A DNA stretch of 64,000 nt from RYN-428 sp035551995 (GCA_035551995.1 DASZME010000008.1:124001-188000); one strand, 5' to 3'; shown: positions 1-9,124, counted from the stretch's first letter. The notes: a model not told the origin generated them from the letters alone. Translations and numbers: made by a program.

Positions 1-1473
1 ACCTTCGAAATCACCCCCGCCGTCACCGACACCGCCGGCCATCCCTTCAAATCTTTCACGACGAAATTCTGGACCATGGCCGGCGAACGCCTGGCCGAGT
101 TCCCGATGGCGTTCGAGAAAATCGCGCTATCCGCCGCCCGCGGGCACATGTTCACCTGCGTCACCATCGGCCCCGACCAAAAACTCTATGCCAGCGCCCT
201 GAGCGGCAAAATCCTTCGCTATGCGATCCGCACCGATGGCACGGTCGAGTCTCCGCAAGAAATAGATACGATCAATGAATCCAACGCCTTGACGCGGTTG
301 ATCACCGGCATCACGTTTGATCCGCAATCGACGGCCGATCATTTAGTCCTTTGGGTCAGCCATGGCCAACTGACGGCTCAAGGCGAAAAGGGGCAAGGCT
401 ACATTCAGGGCGCCGCGGACTGGACCGGCAAAATTAGCCGACTGGAAGGGCCCAATCTCGAAAAATATGACGACGTCGTCATCGGTCTTCCGCGCGGCTG
501 GAAAGACCATCTGAATAACCAGATGGTTTTCGGCCCGGATCATGCGCTGTACTTCTGTCAGGCCGCCAACACGGCCATGGGCGCCCCCGACCACAAATGG
601 GGCTTTCGCCCGGAGCGGCTTCTTACCGCCGCCATTTTACGCCTCGATGTCGGGGCGATGGTCGCCAGCGTCCAACCGCTGAACGTGAAAACCGAAGCAG
701 GGGGCAATTACGATCCCTATGCTCCCGGCGCCCCGCTCACGATTTACGCCACCGGAATACGCAATAGCTTCGATCTGGTCTGGCACAGCAACGGCCGCCT
801 CTACGCCGGCATCAACGGGTCCGCCGCCGGCGGCAACGCCCCCGCGTCGCCCCCGGCCTATCGGGGGCTCCAAGTTCCTCGATTAATGAACATCCAGGAG
901 ACCGAAGACGACATGCTCTTCAAAGTCGAGCAAGGCGCCTACTACGGACACCCCAACCCCACACGCAACGAATACGTTCTCAACGGCGCCAATCCGGCGC
1001 CACACGCAAACCCCTACCAGGTTCATGGCTATCCGCTCGGCACCCTCCCCGACCGCAATTGGCGACCCGCCATCTACAGCTTCGGCAAAAATCTGTCCCC
1101 CTGCGGCGTGATCGAATACCAAGGCCCGCGCGGCAACGATGCCCTCAAAGGCAAACTCCTCTACGTCCGCTACAGCGGCGGCGACGACATCATCGCGCTC
1201 TCCCTCGATCGCAACGGCGACGTCGCCGAGTCGATCACCGGAATCGAAGGCTTTGGGCGATTCGTCAATCCCGTCGATCTGATCGAAGACACCCGGACCG
1301 GCAACATCTACGTCGCGGAGTTCGGCGGAAAATGCATCACGCTGCTACGTCCGACCCGCGGGCAAAGGACGGCGGCGAACGCGGTCAGCCGGCGAACCTG
1401 CCGGGTGCAATTCGGTCTGACGGCGCTGACGGCGGGAAAAGGTGGGGAATGGAGAGCGGCCAGCAGCGAGTAG
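1..1473 (+). CDS. Glucose/sorbosone dehydrogenase-like beta-propeller protein (5' truncated)
   Basis: The frame is open from base 1, so the start lies upstream of the window. The first 25 or so visible residues resemble the end of a bacterial Ig-like domain. From about residue 30 the chain reads as a PQQ/sorbosone-dehydrogenase-type beta-propeller: the conserved GIRNSFDLVW, NPVDLIED and IYVAEFGG stretches belong to that family. Such proteins are usually secreted and often carry extra binding domains, which suits the Ig-like remnant here. After CITLLRP a tail of about 45 basic residues shows no recognisable similarity. Substrate and cofactor cannot be told from the fragment. Confidence is good for the fold and low for the reaction. 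Confidence 0.75.
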   Translation, partial: TFEITPAVTDTAGHPFKSFTTKFWTMAGERLAEFPMAFEKIALSAARGHMFTCVTIGPDQKLYASALSGKILRYAIRTDGTVESPQEIDTINESNALTRLITGITFDPQSTADHLVLWVSHGQLTAQGEKGQGYIQGAADWTGKISRLEGPNLEKYDDVVIGLPRGWKDHLNNQMVFGPDHALYFCQAANTAMGAPDHKWGFRPERLLTAAILRLDVGAMVASVQPLNVKTEAGGNYDPYAPGAPLTIYATGIRNSFDLVWHSNGRLYAGINGSAAGGNAPASPPAYRGLQVPRLMNIQETEDDMLFKVEQGAYYGHPNPTRNEYVLNGANPAPHANPYQVHGYPLGTLPDRNWRPAIYSFGKNLSPCGVIEYQGPRGNDALKGKLLYVRYSGGDDIIALSLDRNGDVAESITGIEGFGRFVNPVDLIEDTRTGNIYVAEFGGKCITLLRPTRGQRTAANAVSRRTCRVQFGLTALTAGKGGEWRAASSE

Positions 1474-1500
1474 AGACTGGCTTTGATCGATCGAAGATCG

Positions 1501-1530
1501 CGCCGACGCCCCGTTCGTATCGCGTCGGCG
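1501..1530. terminator. Hairpin between convergent genes
   Basis: A perfect 9-bp stem (CGCCGACGC / GCGTCGGCG) closes a 12-nt loop in the 119-nt gap between the beta-propeller gene and the 3' end of sucD. There is no T-run on either side, so it may be a bidirectional pause/terminator hairpin rather than a classical intrinsic terminator. Confidence 0.4.
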
Positions 1531-1592
1531 GCTGCGAAGGTCCTGCAATGACGCCGCCGCGGACGCGGTATCGGCTCGCGATAAATCCCGCC

Positions 1593-2495
1593 TCATCCCA
1601 CGCCAAGCGCCTTGGCCATCTCTTGCCCGATCGTGGCGGGGCTTTCGGCGACGGCGATTCCCGCCTGGCGAAGCGCGGCGATCTTAGAATCGGCTGATCC
1701 TTCTCCACCGCTGATGATGGCGCCGGCATGACCCATGCGTCTTCCCGGCGGCGCCGTGCGACCGGCGATGAACGCCACGACCGGCTTCTTCACGCTGGCC
1801 TTGACGAACGCGGCGGCCTTCTCTTCGTCGGCGCCGCCGATTTCGCCGATCAGGATGATGCCGTCGGTTTCCGAGTCGTTCGAGAACAGTTCGAGCACCT
1901 CGATGAAGTTGACGCCTTTGACCGGATCGCCGCCGATGCCGACGCAGGTGGTCTGGCCGATGCCGCGCGTGGAGCACTGCCATACGGCTTCGTAGGTCAG
2001 CGTTCCGCTCCGCGAGATGATGCCGACGGCCTTGCCGCTTTTGGCTTCGCCGGCGGGCGTGTGAATGTAACCGGGCATGATGCCGATCTTGCACTCGCCG
2101 GGCGTGATGACGCCGGGGCAATTAGGCCCGACGAGGGTAAGGCCCGGCTTTTCGGCGAGGAAGGCTTTCACCTTGACCATGTCCAGGACGGGAACGCCTT
2201 CGGTGATGGCGCAGATCACGGCGATCCCGGCGTCGGCCGCTTCCATGATCCCGTCGGCCGCAAAGGGCGGCGGCACGAAAATCATGGTGGCGTTGGCGCC
2301 TGTCGCGGCCACCGCTTCGCGCACGGTGTTGAATACCGGCAACCCGTTGGCGTCGGTCGTTCCGCCCTTGCCCGGCGTTACGCCGCCGACCATTTTCGTG
2401 CCATATTCCAGGCAGCTCTTGGTGTGAAAGGCGCCGGCGGCGCCGGTAATGCCCTGACAGATCACTTTTGTATTGCGATTGACGAGAATGCTCAT
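1593..2495 (-). CDS. sucD: Succinate-CoA ligase, ADP-forming, alpha subunit
   Basis: Alpha subunit of succinyl-CoA synthetase (TCA cycle, cytosol), which binds CoA and carries the phosphohistidine. The protein of 300 residues has the usual length. It starts MSILVNRNTKVICQGITG with the N-terminal CoA-binding Rossmann fold; GPNCPGVITP, GIISRSGTLTYE and the phospho-His loop GHAGAIISGG near residue 248 are all present. The ATG at 2495 fits the family N-terminus; a longer in-frame extension upstream is not similar to anything known. The beta subunit gene sucC, normally directly upstream, is absent: the upstream gap holds no gene and leads to a divergent small gene. Confidence 0.96.
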   Translation of the reverse strand: MSILVNRNTKVICQGITGAAGAFHTKSCLEYGTKMVGGVTPGKGGTTDANGLPVFNTVREAVAATGANATMIFVPPPFAADGIMEAADAGIAVICAITEGVPVLDMVKVKAFLAEKPGLTLVGPNCPGVITPGECKIGIMPGYIHTPAGEAKSGKAVGIISRSGTLTYEAVWQCSTRGIGQTTCVGIGGDPVKGVNFIEVLELFSNDSETDGIILIGEIGGADEEKAAAFVKASVKKPVVAFIAGRTAPPGRRMGHAGAIISGGEGSADSKIAALRQAGIAVAESPATIGQEMAKALGVG

Positions 2496-2879
2496 AGGGC
2501 GGAAAGAGTAAGGGGTGAAGTGTCGGGGGGCAAGCGGAGCGCCTCGCATAATAGACTGCCGTTGTCTGAAGGAATAGGATCGACGGTCTAGTGCAAGAAT
2601 TTCTTGAAGCGGATTCGATGGCGTTGCGTTTGCCTCCGTCGCGGCCAACGGGCGCCGATCCTGAAAAACTACGCCGACAAATCGCTCGTTTCGGCGTTCC
2701 GTTGTCGGCTTGCCGACTAAATGGTCTATCGCTGCCGCGACGGCGCTTTAAATGATTTTCGACGGCGTGACGCGTGCGACGCATGTCGCCAGGTTTCGGC
2801 CAGGCGTTTTGGTAAGAATCGAAGTTGTCGGCGAACTGCCCGCTCCGCGCGGTCAACTGCCGACGGTTGGAGAACGTTT
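2496..2879. other. Divergent intergenic region, no gene seen
   Basis: This 384-nt gap separates the start of sucD (minus) from the small gene at 2880 (plus), so it should hold both promoters. No convincing coding sequence, RNA gene or long repeat was found in it. Confidence 0.5.
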
Positions 2880-3095
2880 ATGACCAACTCCCCACATGAC
2901 GAATCGCTCGGCGTTCTGGAAGAACTACATTCAGCCTGTCCCGAACTAAGGCTCGGACAGTTGATCGTGAATCTTTCCTATCTCGCGCGCGGCCCCGCGG
3001 TGGAATCGGTATGGGATGTCGAAGATAGCGAACTTCTGCAAGCCACGAAGACCCAATTGGAAAATCTGCGCTCACCGCACATGCCGGTCGCGTAA
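2880..3095 (+). CDS. Small conserved hypothetical protein (71 aa)
   Basis: Predicted soluble, acidic protein with no transmembrane segment. The ATG at 2880 was chosen because the 53 in-frame residues before it are arginine-rich and non-protein-like. The central part (LRLGQLIVNLSYLARG followed by a WDVEDSELL stretch) resembles a short protein family that I recall from planctomycete genomes, where it is annotated only as hypothetical. It ends 12 nt before the aldo/keto reductase gene, so the two may be cotranscribed. No function can be proposed. Confidence 0.65.
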   Translation: MTNSPHDESLGVLEELHSACPELRLGQLIVNLSYLARGPAVESVWDVEDSELLQATKTQLENLRSPHMPVA

Positions 3096-3107
3096 AAGGC
3101 ACTCAAT

Positions 3108-4097
3108 ATGCAACACCGCATCCTGGGAAAATCCGGCCTCTCGGTCTCCGCGATCGGGCTTGGCTGCATGGGAATGAGCGATTTTTATGGGGCACGCGAC
3201 GACGTCGAGTCAATCGCGACCATTCATCGCTATTTCGATCTCGGCGGTAATTTTCTCGATACCGCCGACATGTATGGGCCTTACGCCAACGAAACGCTTG
3301 TCGGCCGGGCCATTCAGGGAAGGCGCGGGCAGGTAGTGCTGGCGACAAAGTTCGGCATCGTCCGCGATCCCGCCGACCCGCACAAACGGGGCATCAGCGG
3401 TAAACCCGATTACGTGCGCTCGTCGTGCGAGGCAAGTCTCAAACGCCTCGGCGTCGACTGCATCGATCTTTATTATCAACATCGCGTCGACGCCGACACG
3501 CCGATCGAGCAGACCATCGGCGCGATGGCCGATTTGGTGAAGGCGGGAAAAATCCGAAACATCGGCTTGTCGGAAGCTTCGCCGGCGACGTTGCGGCGGG
3601 CCGCCGCCGTCTATCCCGTCGCGGCGCTGCAAACCGAATATTCGATCTGGAGCCGCGATCCCGAGGACGAGATTCTCCCCGCCTGCCGGGAGCTTGGCGT
3701 TGGTTTCGTGGCCTATAGCCCGCTGGGGCGCGGTTTTCTGACGGGTCAAATCAAGCGTTTTGACGATTTGGCCCCCGATGATTACCGCCGGCATGCGCCG
3801 CGATTCCAGGGGGAGAATTTTCAGAAGAATCTGGATCTCGTCGGCCGGATCGAAGAAATGGCGCAAGCCAGGGGGTGCTCGGCGTCGCAACTTGCGATCG
3901 CGTGGGCTCTGGCTCAGGGGAATGACGTCGTCCCCATCCCCGGCACAAAGCGCCGTAAATATCTCGATGAAAATCTCAAGGCGCTGGAGATCAGACTGAC
4001 GCCGGACGAACTGAAACAAATCGACATCGCCGCGCCCAAAGGCGCCGCCGCGGGAGACCGATATCCGGCCAACATGATGGGGACCGTGAACCGCTGA
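3108..4097 (+). CDS. Aldo/keto reductase
   Basis: NADPH-dependent oxidoreductase of the aldo/keto reductase superfamily (AKR13/YakC-like), 329 residues. The TIM-barrel signatures are in order: GLGCMGMSDFYG near the N-terminus, the catalytic Asp and Tyr in DTADMYGPYANE (about residues 49-60), the Lys in LATKFG, and the His in YYQHRVD. The C-terminal PIPGTKRRKYLDENL segment matches the NADPH-binding loop. The family reduces aldehydes and ketones; the physiological substrate is unknown. It lies directly downstream of the 71-residue hypothetical gene and converges on the phosphatase gene. Confidence 0.93.
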   Translation: MQHRILGKSGLSVSAIGLGCMGMSDFYGARDDVESIATIHRYFDLGGNFLDTADMYGPYANETLVGRAIQGRRGQVVLATKFGIVRDPADPHKRGISGKPDYVRSSCEASLKRLGVDCIDLYYQHRVDADTPIEQTIGAMADLVKAGKIRNIGLSEASPATLRRAAAVYPVAALQTEYSIWSRDPEDEILPACRELGVGFVAYSPLGRGFLTGQIKRFDDLAPDDYRRHAPRFQGENFQKNLDLVGRIEEMAQARGCSASQLAIAWALAQGNDVVPIPGTKRRKYLDENLKALEIRLTPDELKQIDIAAPKGAAAGDRYPANMMGTVNR

Positions 4098-4138
4098 ACG
4101 CCAGAAAAGCCAAACGTAGAAAACAGCGGCCCATCCGC

Positions 4139-4846
4139 TCACCAGATATCAACTCCCGCATAATTTGGGAAATCAGCCAGCCAGCCTGCGCGAAGGTCGC
4201 CGTTCTGGCGGGTTTGCCAGATGTAGCCGGTGGTGATCTCATAACAGGTCAGCCATCCCTTGCGGCAGACGTCGGTATCGATGCAGACGGCATGGCCGAT
4301 ATTTCTCGGCGTCCCGCTTTTTTGCGAGGTGTGGCCGCACACGACGATTTTTCCGGAAAGGTGCGGCTTGGGGTCGCGAAATCGCTCCCAGCGCAACATC
4401 ACTTCGGTTTGTTTGTCCAACGGCAACTGCGGATCAACCCCGGCATGAACGAACATATGCGTGGCGGTCTCGTGCCAATCGACGGTGTGATTTTCCAGAA
4501 AATCCCAGTGCGCCGGCGGCACATCGGGCATGCGGCCGTTTTTGGCGCCAGGCGGTGCATAGCTGGCCAGCGTGGCCTGGCCTCCGGTGTGTACCCACTC
4601 GACAAAACGGTCGCGTCCTTTTCGGGCGTCGAGCATAATTTGCTCGTGATTTCCGCGCAGGCAGACCAATTGGCACTTATCGCGCAACCCGATCAGCCGA
4701 TCGATGACGGCGGCGGAGTTCGGACCGCGATCGACATAGTCGCCGAGGGTGATGAGCAGGTCGTTTCGCCGCGGAACAAACGCCGCCAGCAGATGATCAA
4801 ACGCGCGGGAGCAGCCGTGAATGTCGCCGATGGCGAGAACTCGCAT
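4139..4846 (-). CDS. PPP-family metallophosphoesterase (Ser/Thr phosphatase-like)
   Basis: A 235-residue soluble phosphoesterase with every metal-site motif of the PPP family: GDIHG (7-11), GDYVDRG (35-41), RGNHE (64-68), VHAG (about 133) and CGHT (about 169). Bacterial relatives are the PrpA/PrpB-type serine/threonine phosphatases and ApaH-like enzymes; the short length favours the former. The ATG at 4846 puts the first motif at the usual distance; 16 further in-frame codons upstream are probably not translated. It is divergent from the DUF486 gene, with 58 nt between the two starts. Confidence 0.92.
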   Translation of the reverse strand: MRVLAIGDIHGCSRAFDHLLAAFVPRRNDLLITLGDYVDRGPNSAAVIDRLIGLRDKCQLVCLRGNHEQIMLDARKGRDRFVEWVHTGGQATLASYAPPGAKNGRMPDVPPAHWDFLENHTVDWHETATHMFVHAGVDPQLPLDKQTEVMLRWERFRDPKPHLSGKIVVCGHTSQKSGTPRNIGHAVCIDTDVCRKGWLTCYEITTGYIWQTRQNGDLRAGWLADFPNYAGVDIW

Positions 4847-4904
4847 ACCGGCGCGAGTATAACGTGCTTGCGTGGGAAGTCCGAATGACGTCAATGGAGT
4901 TCAA

Positions 4905-5267
4905 ATGAAAGCGTTTCTGATCCCGGCTCTTCTGCTGACCATTTCAAACACGTTCATGACCGCCGCGTGGTATGGGCATTTGAAATTCGAAAAAACGGCG
5001 CTCTGGATCGTTATCCTGGCGAGTTGGGGAATCGCTTTTTTTGAATATTGCTTCCAAGTTCCCGCCAACCGCTACGGCAACATGCGCGGTCTGTCGGCGG
5101 GAACCCTGAAGGTCATGCAAGAGGCGATCACGCTCATCGTCTTTGTCGTCTTCGCGCGGCTCTACCTCGGCGAAAAACTGACATGGAACTATTACGCGGG
5201 GTTCGCATGTATTTTTCTGGGCGTCTTCTTCGTCTTTTTTTTTCGGGTCGACAGACCGATTCCGTAA
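4905..5267 (+). CDS. DMT-superfamily membrane protein, DUF486 family
   Basis: Inner-membrane protein of 120 residues with four hydrophobic helices, typical of the DUF486 (DMT-like) family. Recognisable family stretches are the segment NTFMTAAWYGHLKF, the QVPANRYG loop and the final WNYYAGFACIFLGVFFVFFF helix. The start at 4905 is supported by a GGAG six nt upstream. The family is widespread and of unknown transport specificity. Confidence 0.93.
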   Translation: MKAFLIPALLLTISNTFMTAAWYGHLKFEKTALWIVILASWGIAFFEYCFQVPANRYGNMRGLSAGTLKVMQEAITLIVFVVFARLYLGEKLTWNYYAGFACIFLGVFFVFFFRVDRPIP

Positions 5268-5359
5268 ATCGACCGCGGCGCCGGGGACGGGCCGCGGGCA
5301 ACGAATCTCGCCGCATCCTGTATGGACGAGGGGACATTTTTCAAGGAAGCTTTTACGCC

Positions 5360-6397
5360 ATGCATCAACCACGCCGCGCCATTTTTCGTTGCATTTTCTC
5401 GGTGGTTCTTCTTGCATCGCTTGGCGCTCCATTCGCGAAGGGCGACGACGCAAAGCCCCAAAAGCAATGGGTGACGTGGGAAGGCAAGCAAGGCCCCGGC
5501 AAAGGCAAGCACATCGTCTTTGTGGCCGGCGCCAATGAATACAACCCCGAAAGCGGATTGCCGGTGCTCGCGAGAATTCTGGCCGAACATCACGGCTTTA
5601 CCTGCACCGTTTTATTCACGATCAACAAGGCCGGCGAAATCGATCCCAATACCAACGACAACATTCCGGGTCTGGAGGCGCTGGACGGCGCCGATCTGAT
5701 GGTGATTCTGTGCCGATTCCGAACGCTTCCCGACGACCAGATGAAACATTTCGTCGATTATCTCGACTCAGGCCGTCCAGTCATCGGCATGCGGACCGCC
5801 ACCCACTCATTCGCCAACATCAAGGCGCCAAGCCCCTACGTCAAGTTTAACTGGAGCAATAAAGATCCGGACTTCGAAGGCGGCTTCGGACGGCAGGTGC
5901 TTGGCGAAACGTGGATTCGCCATCACGCCCCCAACGGCAAGACCAGCACCCGCGGCGTATTCGCCCCCGGCGCCGAAGGAAATCCGATCTTCCGCGGAAT
6001 CCACGACGGCGAAATCTGGGGCACGACCGGAACCTACGGCATCCGTCTTCCCCAGCTCGAAAATTGCAAAACCCTGCTTTTAGGACAGGTCATCGCGGGC
6101 AATAAGGAAACCGGCAAGCCCGTCGAAGGCAAGGACGCCGCGTTAAACCAGCCGATGCAGCCGATCGCATGGACGCGAACCTATTCGCTGACGCCCGGAA
6201 AGACCGGCCGCGTTTTCACGACCACGATGGGAAGCGCCGGCGACGTGCAGAACGAGGCGTTTCGCCGGATGATGATCAACGCCGCGTATTGGGCCCTTGG
6301 GATGGAAGACCGGATCGCGGAAAAATCGAACGTGCAGATCGTCGGAAATCCAATGCCCTTTAAGAAAGGGATGAAACCGGCCGACATGCAGGAGTAG
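5360..6397 (+). CDS. Secreted ThuA-like domain protein
   Basis: A 345-residue protein with an N-terminal signal peptide (basic start, hydrophobic stretch, cleavage near GAPFAKG) followed by a ThuA-like (type-1 glutamine-amidotransferase-fold) domain. Features include the HIVFVAGANEYNPESG strand/loop, LDGADLMVILCRFR, and GRPVIGMRTATHSF where the nucleophile-elbow position would be. ThuA-domain proteins are greatly expanded in planctomycetes and are linked to sugar metabolism, mostly by association. The ATG at 5360 directly precedes the signal peptide, with AAGGA about 12 nt upstream. A strong hairpin follows the gene. Confidence 0.88.
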   Translation: MHQPRRAIFRCIFSVVLLASLGAPFAKGDDAKPQKQWVTWEGKQGPGKGKHIVFVAGANEYNPESGLPVLARILAEHHGFTCTVLFTINKAGEIDPNTNDNIPGLEALDGADLMVILCRFRTLPDDQMKHFVDYLDSGRPVIGMRTATHSFANIKAPSPYVKFNWSNKDPDFEGGFGRQVLGETWIRHHAPNGKTSTRGVFAPGAEGNPIFRGIHDGEIWGTTGTYGIRLPQLENCKTLLLGQVIAGNKETGKPVEGKDAALNQPMQPIAWTRTYSLTPGKTGRVFTTTMGSAGDVQNEAFRRMMINAAYWALGMEDRIAEKSNVQIVGNPMPFKKGMKPADMQE

Positions 6398-6428
6398 CGA
6401 GCGATGGAAGCGCGATGCTGTCAGCGCT

Positions 6429-6529
6429 GAAGAGGAAGCGGGGCTTCCGCCCTCGGCTATCAAGTGTGGTGCGCGACTGTGCGCGATTTTTATTTGATAG
6501 CCGAGGGCGGAAGCCCCGGTTTCCTCTTC
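6429..6529. repeat. Long inverted repeat between convergent genes
   Basis: Left arm 6429-6463 and right arm 6494-6529 are near-perfect reverse complements (24 bp uninterrupted, then one bulge and one mismatch, then 9 bp) around a 30-nt loop. The element fills the gap between the ThuA-like gene (plus) and ribH (minus). It could act as a bidirectional terminator, but its length and precise arms also fit a MITE-like insertion. No second copy was noticed in the window. Confidence 0.7.
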
Positions 6530-6550
6530 CGTACGCCCGCCCAACTGCGA

Positions 6551-7036
6551 TTACGGGCGACGGTTAATCGCGGCGATGACCTCGATCATTTCCGCCGCCG
6601 CTTCCGCGGCGCGCATGCCGGCATGGCCGTGCGACCCGCCGATCCGATCTTTGGCTTGCTGTTCGGTGTTGGTGGTGAGAACGCCAAAGATGATCGGCAA
6701 CCCCTCGGCGGCGGAAACCTGGCCGATGCCGCGGGCGGCTTCGCCGGCCACATATTCAAAATGCGGCGTATCGCCCCGTATGACGCAGCCCAGACAAATA
6801 ACCGCCGAGAACCGCCGGGTTTGCGCCGCGACCTTCGCCGCCACGGGCAGCTCAAACGCGCCCGGCACCCGATACACTTCCACGCAATTTTCCTCGGCCC
6901 CCAGTTCCGTCAACCGCCGTCGGCATCCGGACAACAGCTCATCCACGATCGACGCGTTAAATCGCGCGGCGACGATCGCCACGCGCACGCCCGCCGAAAT
7001 GCGGGCAACAGACGGGTCGGGTGCATTGACGCTCAT
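6551..7036 (-). CDS. ribH: 6,7-dimethyl-8-ribityllumazine synthase
   Basis: Penultimate enzyme of riboflavin synthesis, condensing the ribityl pyrimidine with dihydroxybutanone phosphate. The 161-residue length is normal. Signature segments: VAIVAARFNASIVDELL, the VPGAFELP substrate loop, CLGCVIRGDTPHFEYV with the catalytic His, and FGVLTTNTEQQA. The ATG at 7036 is preferred over a TTG two codons upstream. It stands alone here; the other riboflavin gene in the window, ribBA, is 45 kb away, so the pathway is not organised as one operon. Confidence 0.96.
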   Translation of the reverse strand: MSVNAPDPSVARISAGVRVAIVAARFNASIVDELLSGCRRRLTELGAEENCVEVYRVPGAFELPVAAKVAAQTRRFSAVICLGCVIRGDTPHFEYVAGEAARGIGQVSAAEGLPIIFGVLTTNTEQQAKDRIGGSHGHAGMRAAEAAAEMIEVIAAINRRP

Positions 7037-7310
7037 GGCCAAAACTTAAGCCATGAAGCCGCTCGGGTAAAGACGCGGGCGCCGCGCGATGCCGTCGCGT
7101 GGGGATTTGCGGGCGGGCCGCTTAGGACGCTTTACCTGGGTGCATGACCGTCTCTGCGCGCAAAACCTCGATCTCAGCCGGAATTCCAGGGATCGGCTTC
7201 GGATGGCCATGCCCGCGACACTCGTTTTTCGAGCTGGATCTTACGCGGCGCGCAAAGACGGTCATGCGCCCGCTTTACCTTTCCCGCTTCCCCTCATACC
7301 GTACGCTGCG

Positions 7311-8330
7311 ATGTTCGAACTTCTCTCGCAACGCCTACTGACGCTTCTTCAGCTTTCGCGGATGGCGCTGGTCTTCACGGCCATCGCCGACAGTTACGCG
7401 ACCGCGCTGATCATCCGCCGCGTGCCCGGTTTTTGCGACGCGGAAAATAAGCACGACCCGCTCGAAGCCGCGCTGATGATCTCGATCGCCGCCGTCTCGA
7501 TCGGGCTCTATGGGTTCGGAATGAGCCTCAATGACATCGCCGATCGGCGCCGCGATCGGCAAATCGCGGCGCATCGGCCCCTTCCCAGCGGGCGGGTCGG
7601 CGTCTTCACCGCGCATGCGTTCATGCTGTTCCTGGTGACCGGCGCCTTGGCCGCGGCGGCGTATTATTCGTGGGTGATGGGGGACTGGAAATCGCTGCTC
7701 CTGGCCGTCTGGACCGCCGCCCTGATCTCCTTCTATGACCTGGCCGGAAAATTTCTCGTCGCTCCCGGACTGCTTGCCCTGGGCTTGATCCGCTTTTTCC
7801 ATTGCCTGGTCCCGGGGCCGCAGGTTCCGGTGCTGTGGCATCCGTTGTTCCTCCTGAATCATGTGACCATTCTCTCGGCGGTGGCGTACCAATGGGAGGA
7901 AAAACGCCCGCCGCTGACGCGAATTCACTGGTGGACGATCCTCGGCGGCCTCGGCGCCGTCGACGGGCTTTTCGTCGGCCTGCTGGCGATGCGGCGCGGG
8001 TGGCGCCACATCGTACTGATCGATAAGCCCGTCGTCACGCTCCCCCTGCTGGCGCCCATCGCCGCGGCAATCGTTTTCGTCGGCGTCGCCGCCTATGTCC
8101 GCAGGCACGCTCGATCCAGCCGCGAAGCTGGACAAACGCTCATGCTGTACGGCCTGCTCTGGCTCATCGTATATGATGCCGCCTTCGTCGCCAGCTACGC
8201 CGGCTGGCTCGAGGCCGTCTTGCTGGTCCTGCTGTTTCCGCTGGCTTATTTCTCGGTCCAACTGATGCGGTGGTGGTCGAAAATTCTCGCCTTGTCGCAA
8301 AAGCCGACGTTTAAGCGAGCCCGGACTTAA
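7311..8330 (+). CDS. UbiA-family prenyltransferase
   Basis: Polytopic inner-membrane protein (339 residues, about eight to nine helices) of the UbiA superfamily. The first Asp-rich prenyl-diphosphate motif is clear as NDIADRRRD, followed by the PLPSGRV motif that comes after it in this family; the second Asp-rich motif is represented more weakly by FYDLAGKF. UbiA enzymes attach prenyl chains to aromatic or other acceptors; the acceptor cannot be predicted. The ATG at 7311 begins the first amphipathic helix. The gene ends 12 nt before the phosphatase gene, so the two may form an operon. Confidence 0.85.
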   Translation: MFELLSQRLLTLLQLSRMALVFTAIADSYATALIIRRVPGFCDAENKHDPLEAALMISIAAVSIGLYGFGMSLNDIADRRRDRQIAAHRPLPSGRVGVFTAHAFMLFLVTGALAAAAYYSWVMGDWKSLLLAVWTAALISFYDLAGKFLVAPGLLALGLIRFFHCLVPGPQVPVLWHPLFLLNHVTILSAVAYQWEEKRPPLTRIHWWTILGGLGAVDGLFVGLLAMRRGWRHIVLIDKPVVTLPLLAPIAAAIVFVGVAAYVRRHARSSREAGQTLMLYGLLWLIVYDAAFVASYAGWLEAVLLVLLFPLAYFSVQLMRWWSKILALSQKPTFKRART

Positions 8331-8342
8331 CGTGAGGGCGTG

Positions 8343-9029
8343 ATGACAGTATCCCGTGAAATTTTATCCAGTTCCGCGTCGGCGCCGGGGGGCGCGCGCG
8401 ACATCCCGCCGCTACATCACCACGCCGACGCCCTTCGCCGAAAACGATGGGTCCTGGCCGTCGCGGCGGCGATCGCATTGACCGCCGCATTGACGATCTG
8501 GTGGTACGCCGGCTTAAGAAATCAGTTTTACCCGGACAATTTCGGCGTGGTCGAGCCGGGGCGGATTTACCGCAGCGCTCAAATTTCCCGCCGCATCCTC
8601 CGCAAAACACTGCAGGAGAATCACATCGCCGTCATCGTCGATCTCTCGCGAGAGTCCACGCCCGACGCGGTGGCCGAGAAACGAATCGCGGCGGAGATGG
8701 GAATTCCGCATCTGAACAACTATCGTCTTGGCGGCGACGGCGTCGGCGATCCGCAATCATATCCGGACGCCATCAAGGCGATCGTCGAAGCCAACCGCGC
8801 CGGCAAGGCGGTGCTCGTGCATTGCCAATCCGGCGCCCAGCGCACCGGCGGCGTTATCGCGACCTATCGTATTCTTGTTCAACGGAAACCGAAATCCGAA
8901 GCGTTCGCCGAAACCCAACGCTATCATCACAGACCCCACGGCAATCCCCTTCTATTTCGATTTGTCGAGGACCATTTATCCCAATGGAAGCTGCAATTGC
9001 AGGCCGATCATGTTATTCCGGTGGATTAG
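8343..9029 (+). CDS. Membrane-anchored dual-specificity (tyrosine) phosphatase
   Basis: A 228-residue protein with one transmembrane helix at about residues 34-56 and an extracytoplasmic cysteine-phosphatase domain. The active-site loop is HCQSGAQRTG, with nucleophile Cys161 and Arg167 in the C-x5-R spacing. Upstream, RIYRSAQISRR and VIVDLS match the start of DSP/PTP-like folds. The ATG at 8343 has GAGGG five nt upstream; an overlapping GTG at 8340 is less well spaced. The substrate could be a phosphoprotein, lipid or prenyl phosphate; the UbiA neighbour makes the last of these worth keeping in mind, but only as inference. Confidence 0.85.
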   Translation: MTVSREILSSSASAPGGARDIPPLHHHADALRRKRWVLAVAAAIALTAALTIWWYAGLRNQFYPDNFGVVEPGRIYRSAQISRRILRKTLQENHIAVIVDLSRESTPDAVAEKRIAAEMGIPHLNNYRLGGDGVGDPQSYPDAIKAIVEANRAGKAVLVHCQSGAQRTGGVIATYRILVQRKPKSEAFAETQRYHHRPHGNPLLFRFVEDHLSQWKLQLQADHVIPVD

Positions 9030-9124
9030 AGGATTTTTCAGATCGCAGTAGCGTTCCCGCGTTTAGCGGCCCCGCTTGCGGGGCGTGTGTCCCGAATAGA
9101 TCTCGCCCGATGAAGATGAAATTT
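9029..9124 (-). repeat. MITE-like palindromic element, copy A
   Basis: Member of the dispersed family built around CCCCGCAAGCGGGG, here in reverse orientation. The core (9067-9084) and the flank toward GAAAAATCCTC are well conserved; the opposite end is more diverged. It lies between the phosphatase and the GT39 gene. Confidence 0.75.
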
